From the NCBI GenBank assembly GCA_000703065.1, contig JNLK01000001.1, positions 62,001-126,000 on the forward strand: a stretch of 64,000 nucleotides of DNA, written 5' to 3'. Below, piece by piece: positions 39,373 through 47,831 of this stretch; position 1 is the first letter of the stretch, and the number at the start of each line of letters is the position of its first letter. The stretch is from Lachnospiraceae bacterium AC2029. Lineage in GTDB: Bacteria > Bacillota > Clostridia > Lachnospirales > Lachnospiraceae. A program made the position numbers and the translations under genes. The notes beneath the pieces were generated by a model that saw nothing but the letters and a program-made list of their open reading frames with translations, made no database searches and was not told the DNA's origin.

Positions 39373-39655
39373 ATATTCGTTATATTCCGAATAAAGCCCT
39401 CGCTTCGCGTTGCTCCGCTCGGTAAGGTTTCGGTCACCGCCCTGCACCGCTAACGCGGTTACGGCCGTCGACCTCACCTACGAAAATCCGCTTCGCAGAT
39501 TTTCCTTCGGTCCGATTTCACGTTGTGAAATCGAACCCGTGGTGCCATGCCCGCTTCGCGGTCATGCTCGGATGCTTCGCATCCGCGTCGGTGCTTCGCA
39601 CCGGCATCCCTCACTTCGTTCGGGACCCGATTTTGCGGAGCAAAATCGGGCCTGT
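39373..39655. repeat. Array of short TTCG-type hairpins between tRNA-Arg and tRNA-His
   Basis: In 283 bp there are at least six consecutive palindromes: AAAATC-CGCTTCGCA-GATTTT, GATTTCAC-GTTGTGAAATC, GCCCGCTTCGCGG, GGATGCTTCGCATCC, GGTGCTTCGCACC and CCCGATTTTG-CGGAG-CAAAATCGGG. GCTTCGC or similar loops recur. No gene or ribosome-binding site is seen. Confidence 0.75.
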
Positions 39656-39729
<74 letters not shown>

Positions 39730-39765
39730 ATTTCCTTCCATGCACAAATGTCGTGCAAAGAGAAA

Positions 39766-39836
39766 AGCGGGTGATGGGAATCGAACCCACATATCCAGCT
39801 TGGAAGGCTGGTGTTCTACCACTGAACTACACCCGC
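39766..39836 (-). tRNA. tRNA-Gly (TCC)
   Basis: 71 nt, acceptor GCGGGTG/CACCCGC, anticodon loop CTTCCAA, T loop GGTTCGATTCC. No encoded CCA. Confidence 0.95.
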
Positions 39837-39860
39837 ATACGACTATTCTGTTTGCTGAAA

Positions 39861-39936
<76 letters not shown>

Positions 39937-39962
39937 GTCTGCAAGGCATCAAGGCAAGGAAC

Positions 39963-39991
39963 ATTATACATAACGCATCCCTTTATGTCAA
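39963..39991 (-). promoter_or_regulatory. Promoter of the Pro-Gly-Arg-His-Gln-Lys-Leu tRNA operon
   Basis: Minus-strand TTGACA (39986-39991), 17 bp, TATAAT (39963-39968): a perfect consensus promoter 27 bp before tRNA-Pro. Confidence 0.92.
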
Positions 39992-40027
39992 TGCCTTTTT
40001 TGTCCCCGGAATTATGGGGCCAGCAAG

Positions 40028-40101
40028 TAGCGGGAGGGGGACTTGAACCCTCGACACCACGGGTATGAACCGTGTGCTCTAGCCAGCTGAGCTATCCCGC
40101 C
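40028..40101 (-). tRNA. tRNA-Met (CAT), elongator type
   Basis: 74 nt, acceptor GGCGGGA/TCCCGCT, anticodon stem CACGG/CCGTG around TTCATAC. The paired acceptor end and a D arm of AGCTCAGCTGGCTAGAGC are elongator features; an initiator would have an unpaired first position and three G-C pairs under the anticodon loop. No encoded CCA. Confidence 0.9.
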
Positions 40102-40126
40102 AAACCGGAAATACATGTGATTTCCG

Positions 40127-40149
40127 AAAAAATACCCGGCTGAGCCGGG
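40127..40149 (-). terminator. Terminator between tRNA-Val and tRNA-Met
   Basis: Minus-strand CCCGGC-TCA-GCCGGG followed by TATTTTTT. It would separate tRNA-Val from the rest. No clear promoter is seen directly before tRNA-Met, so read-through may express it. Confidence 0.75.
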
Positions 40150-40176
40150 GCAAAACTGCTATAGCAGTTTTTTGAG

Positions 40177-40249
40177 TGGGACCTATAGGGCTCGAACCTA
40201 TGACCCTCTGCTTGTAAGGCAGATGCTCTCCCAGCTGAGCTAAGATCCC
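40177..40249 (-). tRNA. tRNA-Val (TAC)
   Basis: 73 nt, acceptor GGGATCT/AGGTCCC, anticodon loop CTTACAA, T loop GGTTCGAGCCC. No encoded CCA. Confidence 0.95.
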
Positions 40250-40274
40250 GAATGTGCATCACAGCACTTTTCAA

Positions 40275-40303
40275 ATTATAAAGGGAAGGCCTGCGATTGT
40301 CAA
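40275..40303 (-). promoter_or_regulatory. Promoter of tRNA-Val
   Basis: Minus-strand TTGACA (40298-40303), 17 bp, TATAAT (40275-40280), 26 bp before the tRNA. Confidence 0.92.
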
Positions 40304-40408
40304 GAAAAAAATGAAATTTTTGACATGTTTTTTTGCAGAATCCTTTACAGAAAAACAGCGCGGATCTTCTCATCGAAAACCCGTGCCGTTTTCAAGCATC
40401 CAAAGGAA

Positions 40409-40657
40409 TTACTCAGCCGGTGCAACCTCAGGCTTAACGTCCTCGGCGATCTCCTGATCATCCTCAAAGAAATCATCATCAAAATCATCATCAAACTCAT
40501 CAAAGTCATCAAGATAATCCGGAGTCAGATACTTGTAAACTGCTACAGCAATAGCTGCGATCAGTACAACGATACCTGTGATGATTGCAATGGTAACAAT
40601 CGCATTCTTCGCGCTCTTTACCGGGCTTTCCTCGTTTACTACTTCAACTTCTTTCAT
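40409..40657 (-). CDS. Small single-pass membrane protein with acidic tail
   Basis: 82 residues: a short polar N-terminus, one membrane helix (NAIVTIAIITGIVVLIAAIAVAVY), then a run of Asp/Phe/Glu (DDFDEFDDDFDDDFFEDD) and EVAPAE. GGAGG lies 8 bases before the ATG and a good promoter at 40701-40729, so it is expressed alone. No family recognised. The Asp/Phe tail resembles that of the coiled-coil protein at 12945-13688. Confidence 0.7.
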   Translation of the reverse strand: MKEVEVVNEESPVKSAKNAIVTIAIITGIVVLIAAIAVAVYKYLTPDYLDDFDEFDDDFDDDFFEDDQEIAEDVKPEVAPAE

Positions 40658-40700
40658 GATTTGAACCTCCTACCTTCCTGAAAGTTTTTGCTATGCGACG

Positions 40701-40729
40701 ATTATATCATATTTTACGTAACTTCGCAA
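40701..40729 (-). promoter_or_regulatory. Promoter of the small acidic-tail membrane protein
   Basis: Minus-strand TTGCGA (40724-40729), 17 bp, TATAAT (40701-40706). The -10 touches the 3' end of pcrA, and the -35 lies inside pcrA. Confidence 0.75.
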
Positions 40730-43016
40730 GGGACGCAAACATTCTTTTTTCACCAGCCGCGTCAAAAACCACCGTTACCTCGTAATCGGAGCCGCCCTTT
40801 GTCATTTCCGTGACAACTCCCCTGCCGAATTTGATGTGTTTTACGGTATCTCCTACCTTGTAGTCCACGGACGACGCCTGCGGCATCCCCTTCTGCATAC
40901 CGGCCTTCGGTCGTACAGATGCTCCCGCAGCCGATCCTCTGACATAGGGGCTCTTCTTCTGCCGGAAGGTCGTCCCCTGCCATTCATCATAGTAACGGTC
41001 GGTGTAATCCGCCCCTCTTCCGAAGCCCTGTCCGGAGCCGGAGCCAAAGGTTCCGAAGCCCTGTCCGGAGCTGGAGCCAAAAGGCTTTGCGATATCACAG
41101 CCCTCCATACGGATCAGATTCTTCGGGATCTCATCCACGAACCTGGACACCTCCGGATAGGTAAATGTACCGTTGACCATTCTCCGGTTGGCGGCACTGA
41201 GAAAGAGTCGTGTCCTTGCGCGGGTGATGCCCACATAGCAGAGTCTTCTCTCCTCCTCCTCGGCATCCGGATCATCCGAATCCAGGGACATGCCGCTGGG
41301 GAAGAGCCTCTCTTCCATTCCCACCATGAACACGTAGGGAAATTCCAGCCCCTTGGCGCTGTGCAGCGTCATCATGGTAAGACGGTCCGTTCCCTCCTCC
41401 TGCTCCTCGGTATCGGCTACCAGCGAGATCTCTTCCAGCAGTTCCACCAGGGACGGGTGCTCTGCGTGGATCTCATAATCCGTGATCTTATTTCCCAGTT
41501 CCCGGATATTTTCCAGACGGGCTTTCGCCTCGTCCGTATTCTCCCGTTCCAGTTCCTCTTTATAGCCTGTCTTCTGAAGGATATCGTTGTAGAGGATCGC
41601 AAGAGTTCCATCCTCTGCCGTTCGCCGGAACCCCTCCATCAGTGCGGCAAACTCCGAGATCTTCGAAGCCGATCTGCCGAGTCCGGGTATCGTTTCCGCA
41701 TCCACCACAACATCGTACAGGGACATTCCGTGATCAAACGCGAAATCACGCATCTTTGTCACGGAGGCGTCGCCGATACCGCGTCTTGGGACATTGATGA
41801 TACGCACAAGGGAGATGTCATCTGCAGGGTTTGCGATACATTTCAGATACCCCACCAGATCACGTACCTCCTTACGGGCATAGAAATTCGTTCCACCCAC
41901 CAATTTGTAGGGAAGATTTTCCCGGATCATCTGCTCCTCCAGCACACGGGACTGGGCGTTGGTCCGGTACAGCACCGCCATATCGGAAAGGGTAGCGCCC
42001 TCCTTCATCAGGTCAAACATTTTCCTGCAGACACCTGCAGCTTCTCCCCGGTCATCCTCATAACGGGTAAAGGTCACCTGCTCTCCGTCCGGATTCTCCG
42101 TCCAGAGGCTCTTGTCCTTCCGTCCTGCGTTGTTGGCGATCACGCCGTTGGCGGCATTCAGGATATTGGCCGTGGAGCGATAGTTCTGCTCCAGCTTTAC
42201 CACCTTTGCGTCCGGATATTCCTCCTCAAAATTCAGGATATTGTAAATGTTGGCTCCGCGGAACTTGTAAATGGACTGGTCGTCGTCTCCCACCACGCAC
42301 AGGTTCCTGTATTTTGCGGCAAGCATCTTCACCAGCACGAACTGGGCATGATTCGTATCCTGATACTCATCCACCATGATATAGCGGAACCGCTCCTGAT
42401 AGTATTCCAGTACGTCCGGATGCTCCGTGAAGAGCTCGATGGTCCTGCAGATCAGGTCATCAAAATCCAGTGCATTGTTGCTCTGCAGACGCTTCTGATA
42501 TTCTCTGTAGACCTTTGCAACGTTCTGATCCCGGTAATTACCCGCTGCCTGACGGTCATAATCATCCGGTGAAAGGAATCCCTCCTTTGCCTTGGAGATC
42601 GCAGCGATCATGGCACGCACCGGATACTGCTTTTCATCAAAAGAAAGCAGACGAAGAACCTCCTTTACGGCAGCCTTCTGATCGTCTGCATCATATATGG
42701 TGAAGCTGTTCTTTCCGCCCAGACGTTCATGGAATCTCCGGAGGATCCGTACACACATGGAATGAAATGTGCTGACCCATACCGATTCTGCTCCGTAATC
42801 CACCAGGGCGTCCACACGTTCCCGCATCTCTCCTGCAGCCTTGTTGGTGAAAGTGATGGCCAGAATATTATACGGATTCACTGACTTCTCACTGATCAGA
42901 TACGCGATACGATGTGTGATGACACGGGTCTTTCCGCTCCCCGCGCCCGCTAAAATAAGGAGAGGCCCCTCGGTATACGAGCAGGCCTCTTCTTGCTTCG
43001 GATTCAATCCACTCAT
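40707..43016 (-). CDS. pcrA: DNA helicase PcrA
   Basis: 769 residues, typical length. GLNPKQEEACSYTEGPLLILAGAGSGKTRVITHRIAYLI (Walker A AGAGSGKT), MVDEYQDTNHAQF, VVGDDDQSIYKFRGANIYNIL, LEQNYRST, MTLHSAKGLEFPYVFMVGMEE and CYVGITRARTRLFL are the SF1A motifs. A Gly/Ser/Phe linker precedes a C-terminal Tudor-like domain (KVGDTVKHIKFGRGVVTEM) that in B. subtilis PcrA contacts RNA polymerase. It unwinds DNA in repair and removes transcription blocks. It shares one base with the pspA stop (TAATG). Confidence 0.96.
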   Translation of the reverse strand: MSGLNPKQEEACSYTEGPLLILAGAGSGKTRVITHRIAYLISEKSVNPYNILAITFTNKAAGEMRERVDALVDYGAESVWVSTFHSMCVRILRRFHERLGGKNSFTIYDADDQKAAVKEVLRLLSFDEKQYPVRAMIAAISKAKEGFLSPDDYDRQAAGNYRDQNVAKVYREYQKRLQSNNALDFDDLICRTIELFTEHPDVLEYYQERFRYIMVDEYQDTNHAQFVLVKMLAAKYRNLCVVGDDDQSIYKFRGANIYNILNFEEEYPDAKVVKLEQNYRSTANILNAANGVIANNAGRKDKSLWTENPDGEQVTFTRYEDDRGEAAGVCRKMFDLMKEGATLSDMAVLYRTNAQSRVLEEQMIRENLPYKLVGGTNFYARKEVRDLVGYLKCIANPADDISLVRIINVPRRGIGDASVTKMRDFAFDHGMSLYDVVVDAETIPGLGRSASKISEFAALMEGFRRTAEDGTLAILYNDILQKTGYKEELERENTDEAKARLENIRELGNKITDYEIHAEHPSLVELLEEISLVADTEEQEEGTDRLTMMTLHSAKGLEFPYVFMVGMEERLFPSGMSLDSDDPDAEEEERRLCYVGITRARTRLFLSAANRRMVNGTFTYPEVSRFVDEIPKNLIRMEGCDIAKPFGSSSGQGFGTFGSGSGQGFGRGADYTDRYYDEWQGTTFRQKKSPYVRGSAAGASVRPKAGMQKGMPQASSVDYKVGDTVKHIKFGRGVVTEMTKGGSDYEVTVVFDAAGEKRMFASLAKLRKI
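41018..41083 (-). repeat. 33-bp tandem duplication inside pcrA
   Basis: Two copies (41018-41050 and 41051-41083) with about one base difference encode a repeated Ser-Gly-Gln-Gly-Phe-Gly linker. This looks like a recent in-frame slippage event between the helicase core and the Tudor-like domain. Confidence 0.8.
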
Positions 43017-43708
43017 TACTGTGTGGATGTCTGTCCCAGCTTTGCCTTTAATGCTGCAAGCTCATCCTGAACGGCTGCATCGGGAGCTGCATCATATTTT
43101 GCTGCCAGACTGGATACTTCCGAAGAAGCAGCTGTCTGGTTCAGTTCTGTCGTTGCATTTGCCATATCAAGCATAGCGTCAGCCTTGGCTTCCATACGCT
43201 CGAATGCAGCAATGCTTGCACTGCTGTCACTGATGTTGGAAGTCATCTGGTTGATCTTCTGCTGTGTCTTGGCTACCTTGATCTTTGCCTTGATCGCATC
43301 CTTGCGGTCGTTCAGGGCATTAATATCATTTACCAGCTTGTCATGCATCTGACGCATCTTCATGGCATTTGCCGCTGCCACATCATAGGTCTGCTGCAGT
43401 GACTGCTGCTTGGTCATAAGCTTTGACTTCTCTGTCAGGAACTTTGCAGCATCTGCATCATTTCCTGCCATTACAGCCTTCTCGGCATAGGACTGCATCT
43501 TTGCGATCTCTGCATTGCACTCATCCAGCTGACGCTTTGCACGGGCCTCATCAGCCATAACGGCTGCAGTCTCTTCTTTTACCTTACCAAGGTCTCTGGT
43601 CAGATTTCGCATAGTCTGATCGATCATCTTCTCCGGATCCTCTGCCTTGTCCAGAAGAGCGTTGATGTTCGAAGCCATAATGTCCTTAAATCTTGTTAAG
43701 ATACCCAT
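43016..43708 (-). CDS. pspA: PspA/IM30 (ESCRT-III-like) membrane-stress protein
   Basis: 230 residues, nearly all coiled coil, starting GILTRFKDIMASNINALLDKAEDPEKMIDQTMRNL, the amphipathic membrane-binding helix and hallmark of PspA/Vipp1. Family proteins assemble on damaged membranes. Here it is first in a two-gene unit with pcrA, an unexpected partner, and is preceded by a promoter with a palindromic spacer. No LiaRS-type kinase is nearby. Confidence 0.92.
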   Translation of the reverse strand: MGILTRFKDIMASNINALLDKAEDPEKMIDQTMRNLTRDLGKVKEETAAVMADEARAKRQLDECNAEIAKMQSYAEKAVMAGNDADAAKFLTEKSKLMTKQQSLQQTYDVAAANAMKMRQMHDKLVNDINALNDRKDAIKAKIKVAKTQQKINQMTSNISDSSASIAAFERMEAKADAMLDMANATTELNQTAASSEVSSLAAKYDAAPDAAVQDELAALKAKLGQTSTQ

Positions 43709-43782
43709 AATGTAATTCTTCCTCCTTTAACGTATGCGGATTCACGGGTCCTCATGGATCCCCCTGTCATTCCGACATTCCT

Positions 43783-43811
43783 ATTATACATAGAAATGAG
43801 CTCATTTACAA
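43783..43811 (-). promoter_or_regulatory. pspA-pcrA promoter with palindromic spacer
   Basis: Minus-strand TTGTAA (43806-43811), 17 bp, TATAAT (43783-43788). The spacer contains the perfect 14-bp palindrome AAATGAGCTCATTT (43794-43807), which also touches the -35, well placed for a repressor or an activator. Confidence 0.78.
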
Positions 43812-43820
43812 ACAAAACTT

Positions 43821-45134
43821 TCAATTCTGACGTAAAATCTCATAGACCACCGGGCGGTCCTCCGGTCTCTCCCGCAGGATCGCATATACGTCCTCAAGAC
43901 GCTTTAACGCCCCGGTCAGGGCCTCCTCACGCTCGGTATACAGTTCTGCGATCACATCCCCGGCCTGTACATATTCTCCCGGCTTCTTCCGGAACAGGAT
44001 CCCCGCTTCAAAGTCGATGGAATCTCCCTTCCTGCTTCTTCCGGCTCCCAGGGAGGTGGAGATAAGCCCTACCTCCGCAGCATCCCTACAGGTAAGATAT
44101 CCTTCCTGTGCCGCAACGAACTCCGCAGTGCAGGCAGCTGCCGATGCCGTACGCTCCAAAGCGCTGACATCTCCTCCTGCCGCAGCCACAAACCTTTGCA
44201 GCCTTTCCAGTGCCGCACCGGATGCGATCACCTCCCGAACGGCCGCTTCCGCCTCCTGACGGGTGGACTTTGCCTGATCCGAAAGCTGCAGCATTTCTAC
44301 CGCCAGCGTCATGCAGAGTTCGGAAAGTCTGGACTCTCCCTTCCCCTTCAGTACGCCTACCGCTTCCTGTACCTCTATGGAATTTCCCACGGCATATCCA
44401 AGTGGTTCGTTCATATCCGAGATCACCGCCACCACCTCACGTCCGGTCAGCTTCCCGATCCGGATCATCTGATCCGCCAAAGCTTTCGCAGCATCCGCAT
44501 CCTTCATGAAGGCGCCCGTACCGCATTTCACATCCAGTACGATCTTGTCCGCACCGGATGCCAGCTTCTTACTCATAATGCTTGAAGCGATCAGTGGTAT
44601 GGAGTCCACTGTTGCGGTCACATCCCGGAGGGCATACAGCAGCTTGTCCGCAGGCGCCAGATCCTTCGTCTGGGCCGCATCCACGAAGCCCACCTCCTGC
44701 ACGATCCTGATGAATTCCTCCTCGGTAAGCTCCGAACGAAGTCCGGGAATGCTCTCGAACTTGTCCACGGTCCCGCCGGTGAAGCCAAGTCCTCTGCCGC
44801 TCATTTTCGCCGTATAAACTCCCAATGCCGCCATCACAGGTGTCACGATCAGAGTGGTCTTGTCCCCTATCCCGCCTGTGGAATGCTTATCCAGCTTCGT
44901 TCCGGGGATCGCGGACAGATCCAGCTGATCCCCGCTGTCGGCCATGGCCAGTGTAAGAGTCGCGGTCTCCTCGTCCGTCATCCCCTGAAACCAGATAGCC
45001 ATGAGCAGGGCCGACATCTGATAATCCGGTATCTCACCTGACGTATAGGCATTCACCGTCTCACGGATCTCATCCTCCGTCAGCGCCAGTCCGTGCTTCT
45101 TCTTTTCGATCAGATCATACATCCGATAATTCAA
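43821..45134 (-). CDS. pdp: Pyrimidine-nucleoside phosphorylase
   Basis: 437 residues, family length. MYDLIEKKKHGLALTEDEI, the phosphate site KHSTGGIGDKTTLIV, the signature SGRGLGFTGGTVDKFESIPG, and C-terminal LGAGRSRKGDSIDFEAGI identify the thymidine/pyrimidine phosphorylase family. It splits uridine or thymidine into base and (deoxy)ribose-1-phosphate. The start is TTG 45134, with GGAGG 7 bases upstream; the ATG four codons later is too far from it. Phosphopentomutase, the next enzyme, is encoded upstream. Confidence 0.93.
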   Translation of the reverse strand: MNYRMYDLIEKKKHGLALTEDEIRETVNAYTSGEIPDYQMSALLMAIWFQGMTDEETATLTLAMADSGDQLDLSAIPGTKLDKHSTGGIGDKTTLIVTPVMAALGVYTAKMSGRGLGFTGGTVDKFESIPGLRSELTEEEFIRIVQEVGFVDAAQTKDLAPADKLLYALRDVTATVDSIPLIASSIMSKKLASGADKIVLDVKCGTGAFMKDADAAKALADQMIRIGKLTGREVVAVISDMNEPLGYAVGNSIEVQEAVGVLKGKGESRLSELCMTLAVEMLQLSDQAKSTRQEAEAAVREVIASGAALERLQRFVAAAGGDVSALERTASAAACTAEFVAAQEGYLTCRDAAEVGLISTSLGAGRSRKGDSIDFEAGILFRKKPGEYVQAGDVIAELYTEREEALTGALKRLEDVYAILRERPEDRPVVYEILRQN

Positions 45135-45173
45135 TACTGCACCTCCTCACTGAAAACTCTCCGTGATTCCGAG

Positions 45174-45206
45174 AAATCCCCATACAGAGGTTCTGCATGG
45201 GGATTT
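45174..45206 (-). terminator. Hairpin between the hydrolase and pdp genes
   Basis: Minus-strand AAATCCCCAT / ATGGGGATTT, a 10-bp perfect stem with a 13-base loop, followed by CTCGG rather than T's. It is probably an RNA-processing or partial-stop hairpin inside the operon. Confidence 0.5.
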
Positions 45207-45227
45207 CCACTTCCACGATCACTCGAT

Positions 45228-45731
45228 CTACTCTCCCGTGATCTCGATCTGGCACATACGCATGGTGGTAAGGGCCGCCTGATGACTCTCCGGCGTCACA
45301 CCTGCACAGCAGGAAGCATCCACGGATATGCGGATCTCCGGGAAAAGAGCCTTCAGGATCATGGCATTGCTGACTACACAGATATCCGTGCAGAGTCCTA
45401 CCAGCTCGATCTCTTCGAACTCATACGCCTGCCATCCGGTATACCCGAAGCTCGGCTTATTGATGATCTCGTCACCATCTGCAGTGAGCCCGTCCCGGAT
45501 CTCCCAGCCCTCGGTTCCCTCGATGCAGTGAACCACCGGAAGATGACGTCCTTCATTTGTGTCCGGATAATCCTCATGATGGGTATCCCGGGTAAAGAGG
45601 ATCCGGTCACCCGCCTTACGATATGCCTCGATCTTCGCACGTACGGATTCCACGATCCCGACTGCCTCCTTTGTTCCGAGGCTCCCGTCGATAAAATCAT
45701 TCTGCATATCGATCACGATCAAAGTTTTCAT
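45228..45731 (-). CDS. Isochorismatase-family cysteine hydrolase (nicotinamidase-like)
   Basis: 167 residues. LIVIDMQNDFIDGSLG supplies the catalytic Asp, IINKPSFGYTGW the Lys, and LVGLCTDICVVSNAMILKALFPEIRISVDASCCAGVTPESH the nucleophile Cys with its cis-peptide region. Nicotinamidases of this length act in NAD salvage; other family members hydrolyse related amides, so the substrate is only inferred. It begins 3 bp after the EF-G-like gene. Confidence 0.85.
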   Translation of the reverse strand: MKTLIVIDMQNDFIDGSLGTKEAVGIVESVRAKIEAYRKAGDRILFTRDTHHEDYPDTNEGRHLPVVHCIEGTEGWEIRDGLTADGDEIINKPSFGYTGWQAYEFEEIELVGLCTDICVVSNAMILKALFPEIRISVDASCCAGVTPESHQAALTTMRMCQIEITGE

Positions 45732-45734
45732 AAT

Positions 45735-47807
45735 TTATGCATCCTTATTCTTCTCAATTTCTGCCTTTGCCACTTCCTCCGGAGCCTGCTCATAGCGTGC
45801 AAACTCGTAGGAGAAGATGCCGCTGGCCCGGGTCATGGAGTAAAGCTTGGTATCATACTCGTACAGTTCCATATACGGGATCTCTGCCTGGATCTCCGTT
45901 ACGCCCGAGCCCACGGGATTCATTCCCAGCACGCGGGCACGACGCTTGTTCAGATCGCCCATAACATCGCCGGTGAACTCATCCGGAACAACCACCTTCA
46001 GGCTGGCAATGGGCTCCAGAAGTACCGGCTTCGCATCCATAAAGCCCTTCTTGAAGGCCTGTTCGGTTGCCACCTTGAATGCAAGCTCGGAGGAGTCTAC
46101 GGTATGGTAGCTTCCGTCATACAGAACCACCTTTACACCGGTTACCGGATACTTGGCAAGCGGGCCTGCCTTAACGGATTCGATGATACCCTTCTCAACT
46201 GCGGGGAAGTAGTTCTTCGGAACCGCACCGCCCACGACGATCTGCTCGAATACGTAGGGATTCTCCATATCTCCGGAGGGCTCCATCTTGATCTTTACGT
46301 GACCGTACTGACCATGTCCGCCGGACTGCTTCTTGTACTTGTATTCGGTATCGGACTTGCCGTTGATGGTCTCCTTGAAGGCGATCCTCGGACGGGAGGT
46401 CTCGATTTCTACCTTATACTTCTCTGCAAGCACGCTCTGAACCACATCCAGATGGGTTGCGCTGATACCGTACAGCAGGGTCTGACCGTTATCACCGTCA
46501 TTTATGGTCTTAACGGTAAGGTCTTCCATCATGATCTTGCCGAGAGCCTGGGAGATCTTATCCTCATCACCCTTGTTCTTGGCCTGATACCGGCGATATA
46601 CGTAAGGCTTGGAAATAGCGGCACGGATATAGGTAACCGGTGTCTTCCGGGTGGACAGGGTATCCGTGGTCTGGCTGGCTGTCATCTTTGCCAGAGCTCC
46701 GATATCACCTGCATGAAGCTCCTTCACCTCTTCTACCTTATTTCCGCAGATGGTATACAGCTTACCAAGTCTCTCATCCGCATCCCGGTGATAATTGAAC
46801 AGAGTGTCCTCCGGCTTCAGCACACCGGAATTTACCTTGATCAGGGAATACTTACCGATGAAGGGATCGGCGATGGTCTTGAAGATATATGCGGACTTTG
46901 CCTTGGAGAAGTTGTAGTCAGCCTCAAATACTCCGTTGTTCTCCGTATTGATACCTGCGCACTTGCAGCGGTCCGGACTCGGGAAGTACTTGATAATATC
47001 CGCCATCAGTGTATACTGTCCCCGGGCCAGGGTATTGGACCCCATCAGTACCGGAACCACAGAGCCTTCCTCTACACCCACACGAAGTGCCTGACGGATC
47101 TCATCCTCTGAGAACTCGTCTCCGCCGAAGTAACGCTCCATATACTCTTCACTGGTCTCGGCAACCGCCTCCAGCAGAGCCTCTCTGCAGATGGCCAGGT
47201 TGTCCTGGGAATAATCCGGAACATCAAATTTATCAACGGTTCCCTTATCATTCCAGCGCTTCGCCTTCTGCTGGATCACATTGACATAGCCCACAAACTG
47301 TTCGTTCTCGCGGATCGGAAGATGGAAGGGAGCGATATGCTTTCCGTAGGTCTCCTGGAGATTCTGAACGATCTCCCGGAAGCTGGCCTTGTCATCATCC
47401 ATTTCCGTAACAAAGAACATACGGGGGAGTTTCCGCTTCTCGCAGAGATCCCATGCACGCTTTGTACCTACCTCGACACCCGCTTTACCGGAAATGACGA
47501 TGATCGCTGCATCTGCCACGGATACCGCTTCCTCTGTCTCGCCGATGAAATCATGATAACCCGGAGTATCCAGGAAATTCACCTTGCAGCCCTCCCAGGC
47601 GACAGGAATCACCGAGGTCTTAATGGACATACCGCGCTTTGCCTCTTCCTTGTCGTAATCGCTGATGGTATTTCCGGCTTCGATGGTACCCATACGGGTC
47701 GTCATACCCGCCAGGTAAGCGATGGCCTCAACCAGCGATGTCTTTCCGCAGCCGCCATGGCCGAGAAGTACTACGTTTCTGATCTTGTCTGTTGTAAATA
47801 CGTTCAT
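45735..47807 (-). CDS. Elongation factor G paralogue (FusA2-type)
   Basis: 690 residues with full EF-G domain order, but altered GTPase motifs. G1 is GHGGCGKTS instead of GHIDAGKTT. G3 is DTPGYHDF, with Tyr replacing the catalytic His of DTPGH. G4 reads TEMD where NKxD is expected. Domain IV (GGHGQYGHVKIKMEP) and domain V (YELYEYDTKLYSMTRASGIFSYEFARYE) are recognisable. It is therefore not the housekeeping EF-G. Such paralogues are widespread in Clostridia with unclear roles. It sits between deoB and the hydrolase gene. Confidence 0.88.
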   Translation of the reverse strand: MNVFTTDKIRNVVLLGHGGCGKTSLVEAIAYLAGMTTRMGTIEAGNTISDYDKEEAKRGMSIKTSVIPVAWEGCKVNFLDTPGYHDFIGETEEAVSVADAAIIVISGKAGVEVGTKRAWDLCEKRKLPRMFFVTEMDDDKASFREIVQNLQETYGKHIAPFHLPIRENEQFVGYVNVIQQKAKRWNDKGTVDKFDVPDYSQDNLAICREALLEAVAETSEEYMERYFGGDEFSEDEIRQALRVGVEEGSVVPVLMGSNTLARGQYTLMADIIKYFPSPDRCKCAGINTENNGVFEADYNFSKAKSAYIFKTIADPFIGKYSLIKVNSGVLKPEDTLFNYHRDADERLGKLYTICGNKVEEVKELHAGDIGALAKMTASQTTDTLSTRKTPVTYIRAAISKPYVYRRYQAKNKGDEDKISQALGKIMMEDLTVKTINDGDNGQTLLYGISATHLDVVQSVLAEKYKVEIETSRPRIAFKETINGKSDTEYKYKKQSGGHGQYGHVKIKMEPSGDMENPYVFEQIVVGGAVPKNYFPAVEKGIIESVKAGPLAKYPVTGVKVVLYDGSYHTVDSSELAFKVATEQAFKKGFMDAKPVLLEPIASLKVVVPDEFTGDVMGDLNKRRARVLGMNPVGSGVTEIQAEIPYMELYEYDTKLYSMTRASGIFSYEFARYEQAPEEVAKAEIEKNKDA

Positions 47808-47831
47808 TTGCTACCTCCCCTTGGTAAGTAT

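Noticed and set aside
40028-40101. Initiator tRNA-fMet or lysidine-modified tRNA-Ile2
   Set aside because: The acceptor end is paired, and the D arm and anticodon stem match elongator Met; the acceptor GGCGGGA differs from Ile2 genes.
45093-47111. Plus-strand open frame of about 672 codons opposite the EF-G-like and hydrolase genes
   Set aside because: Shadow of codon bias; no motifs, no start signal.
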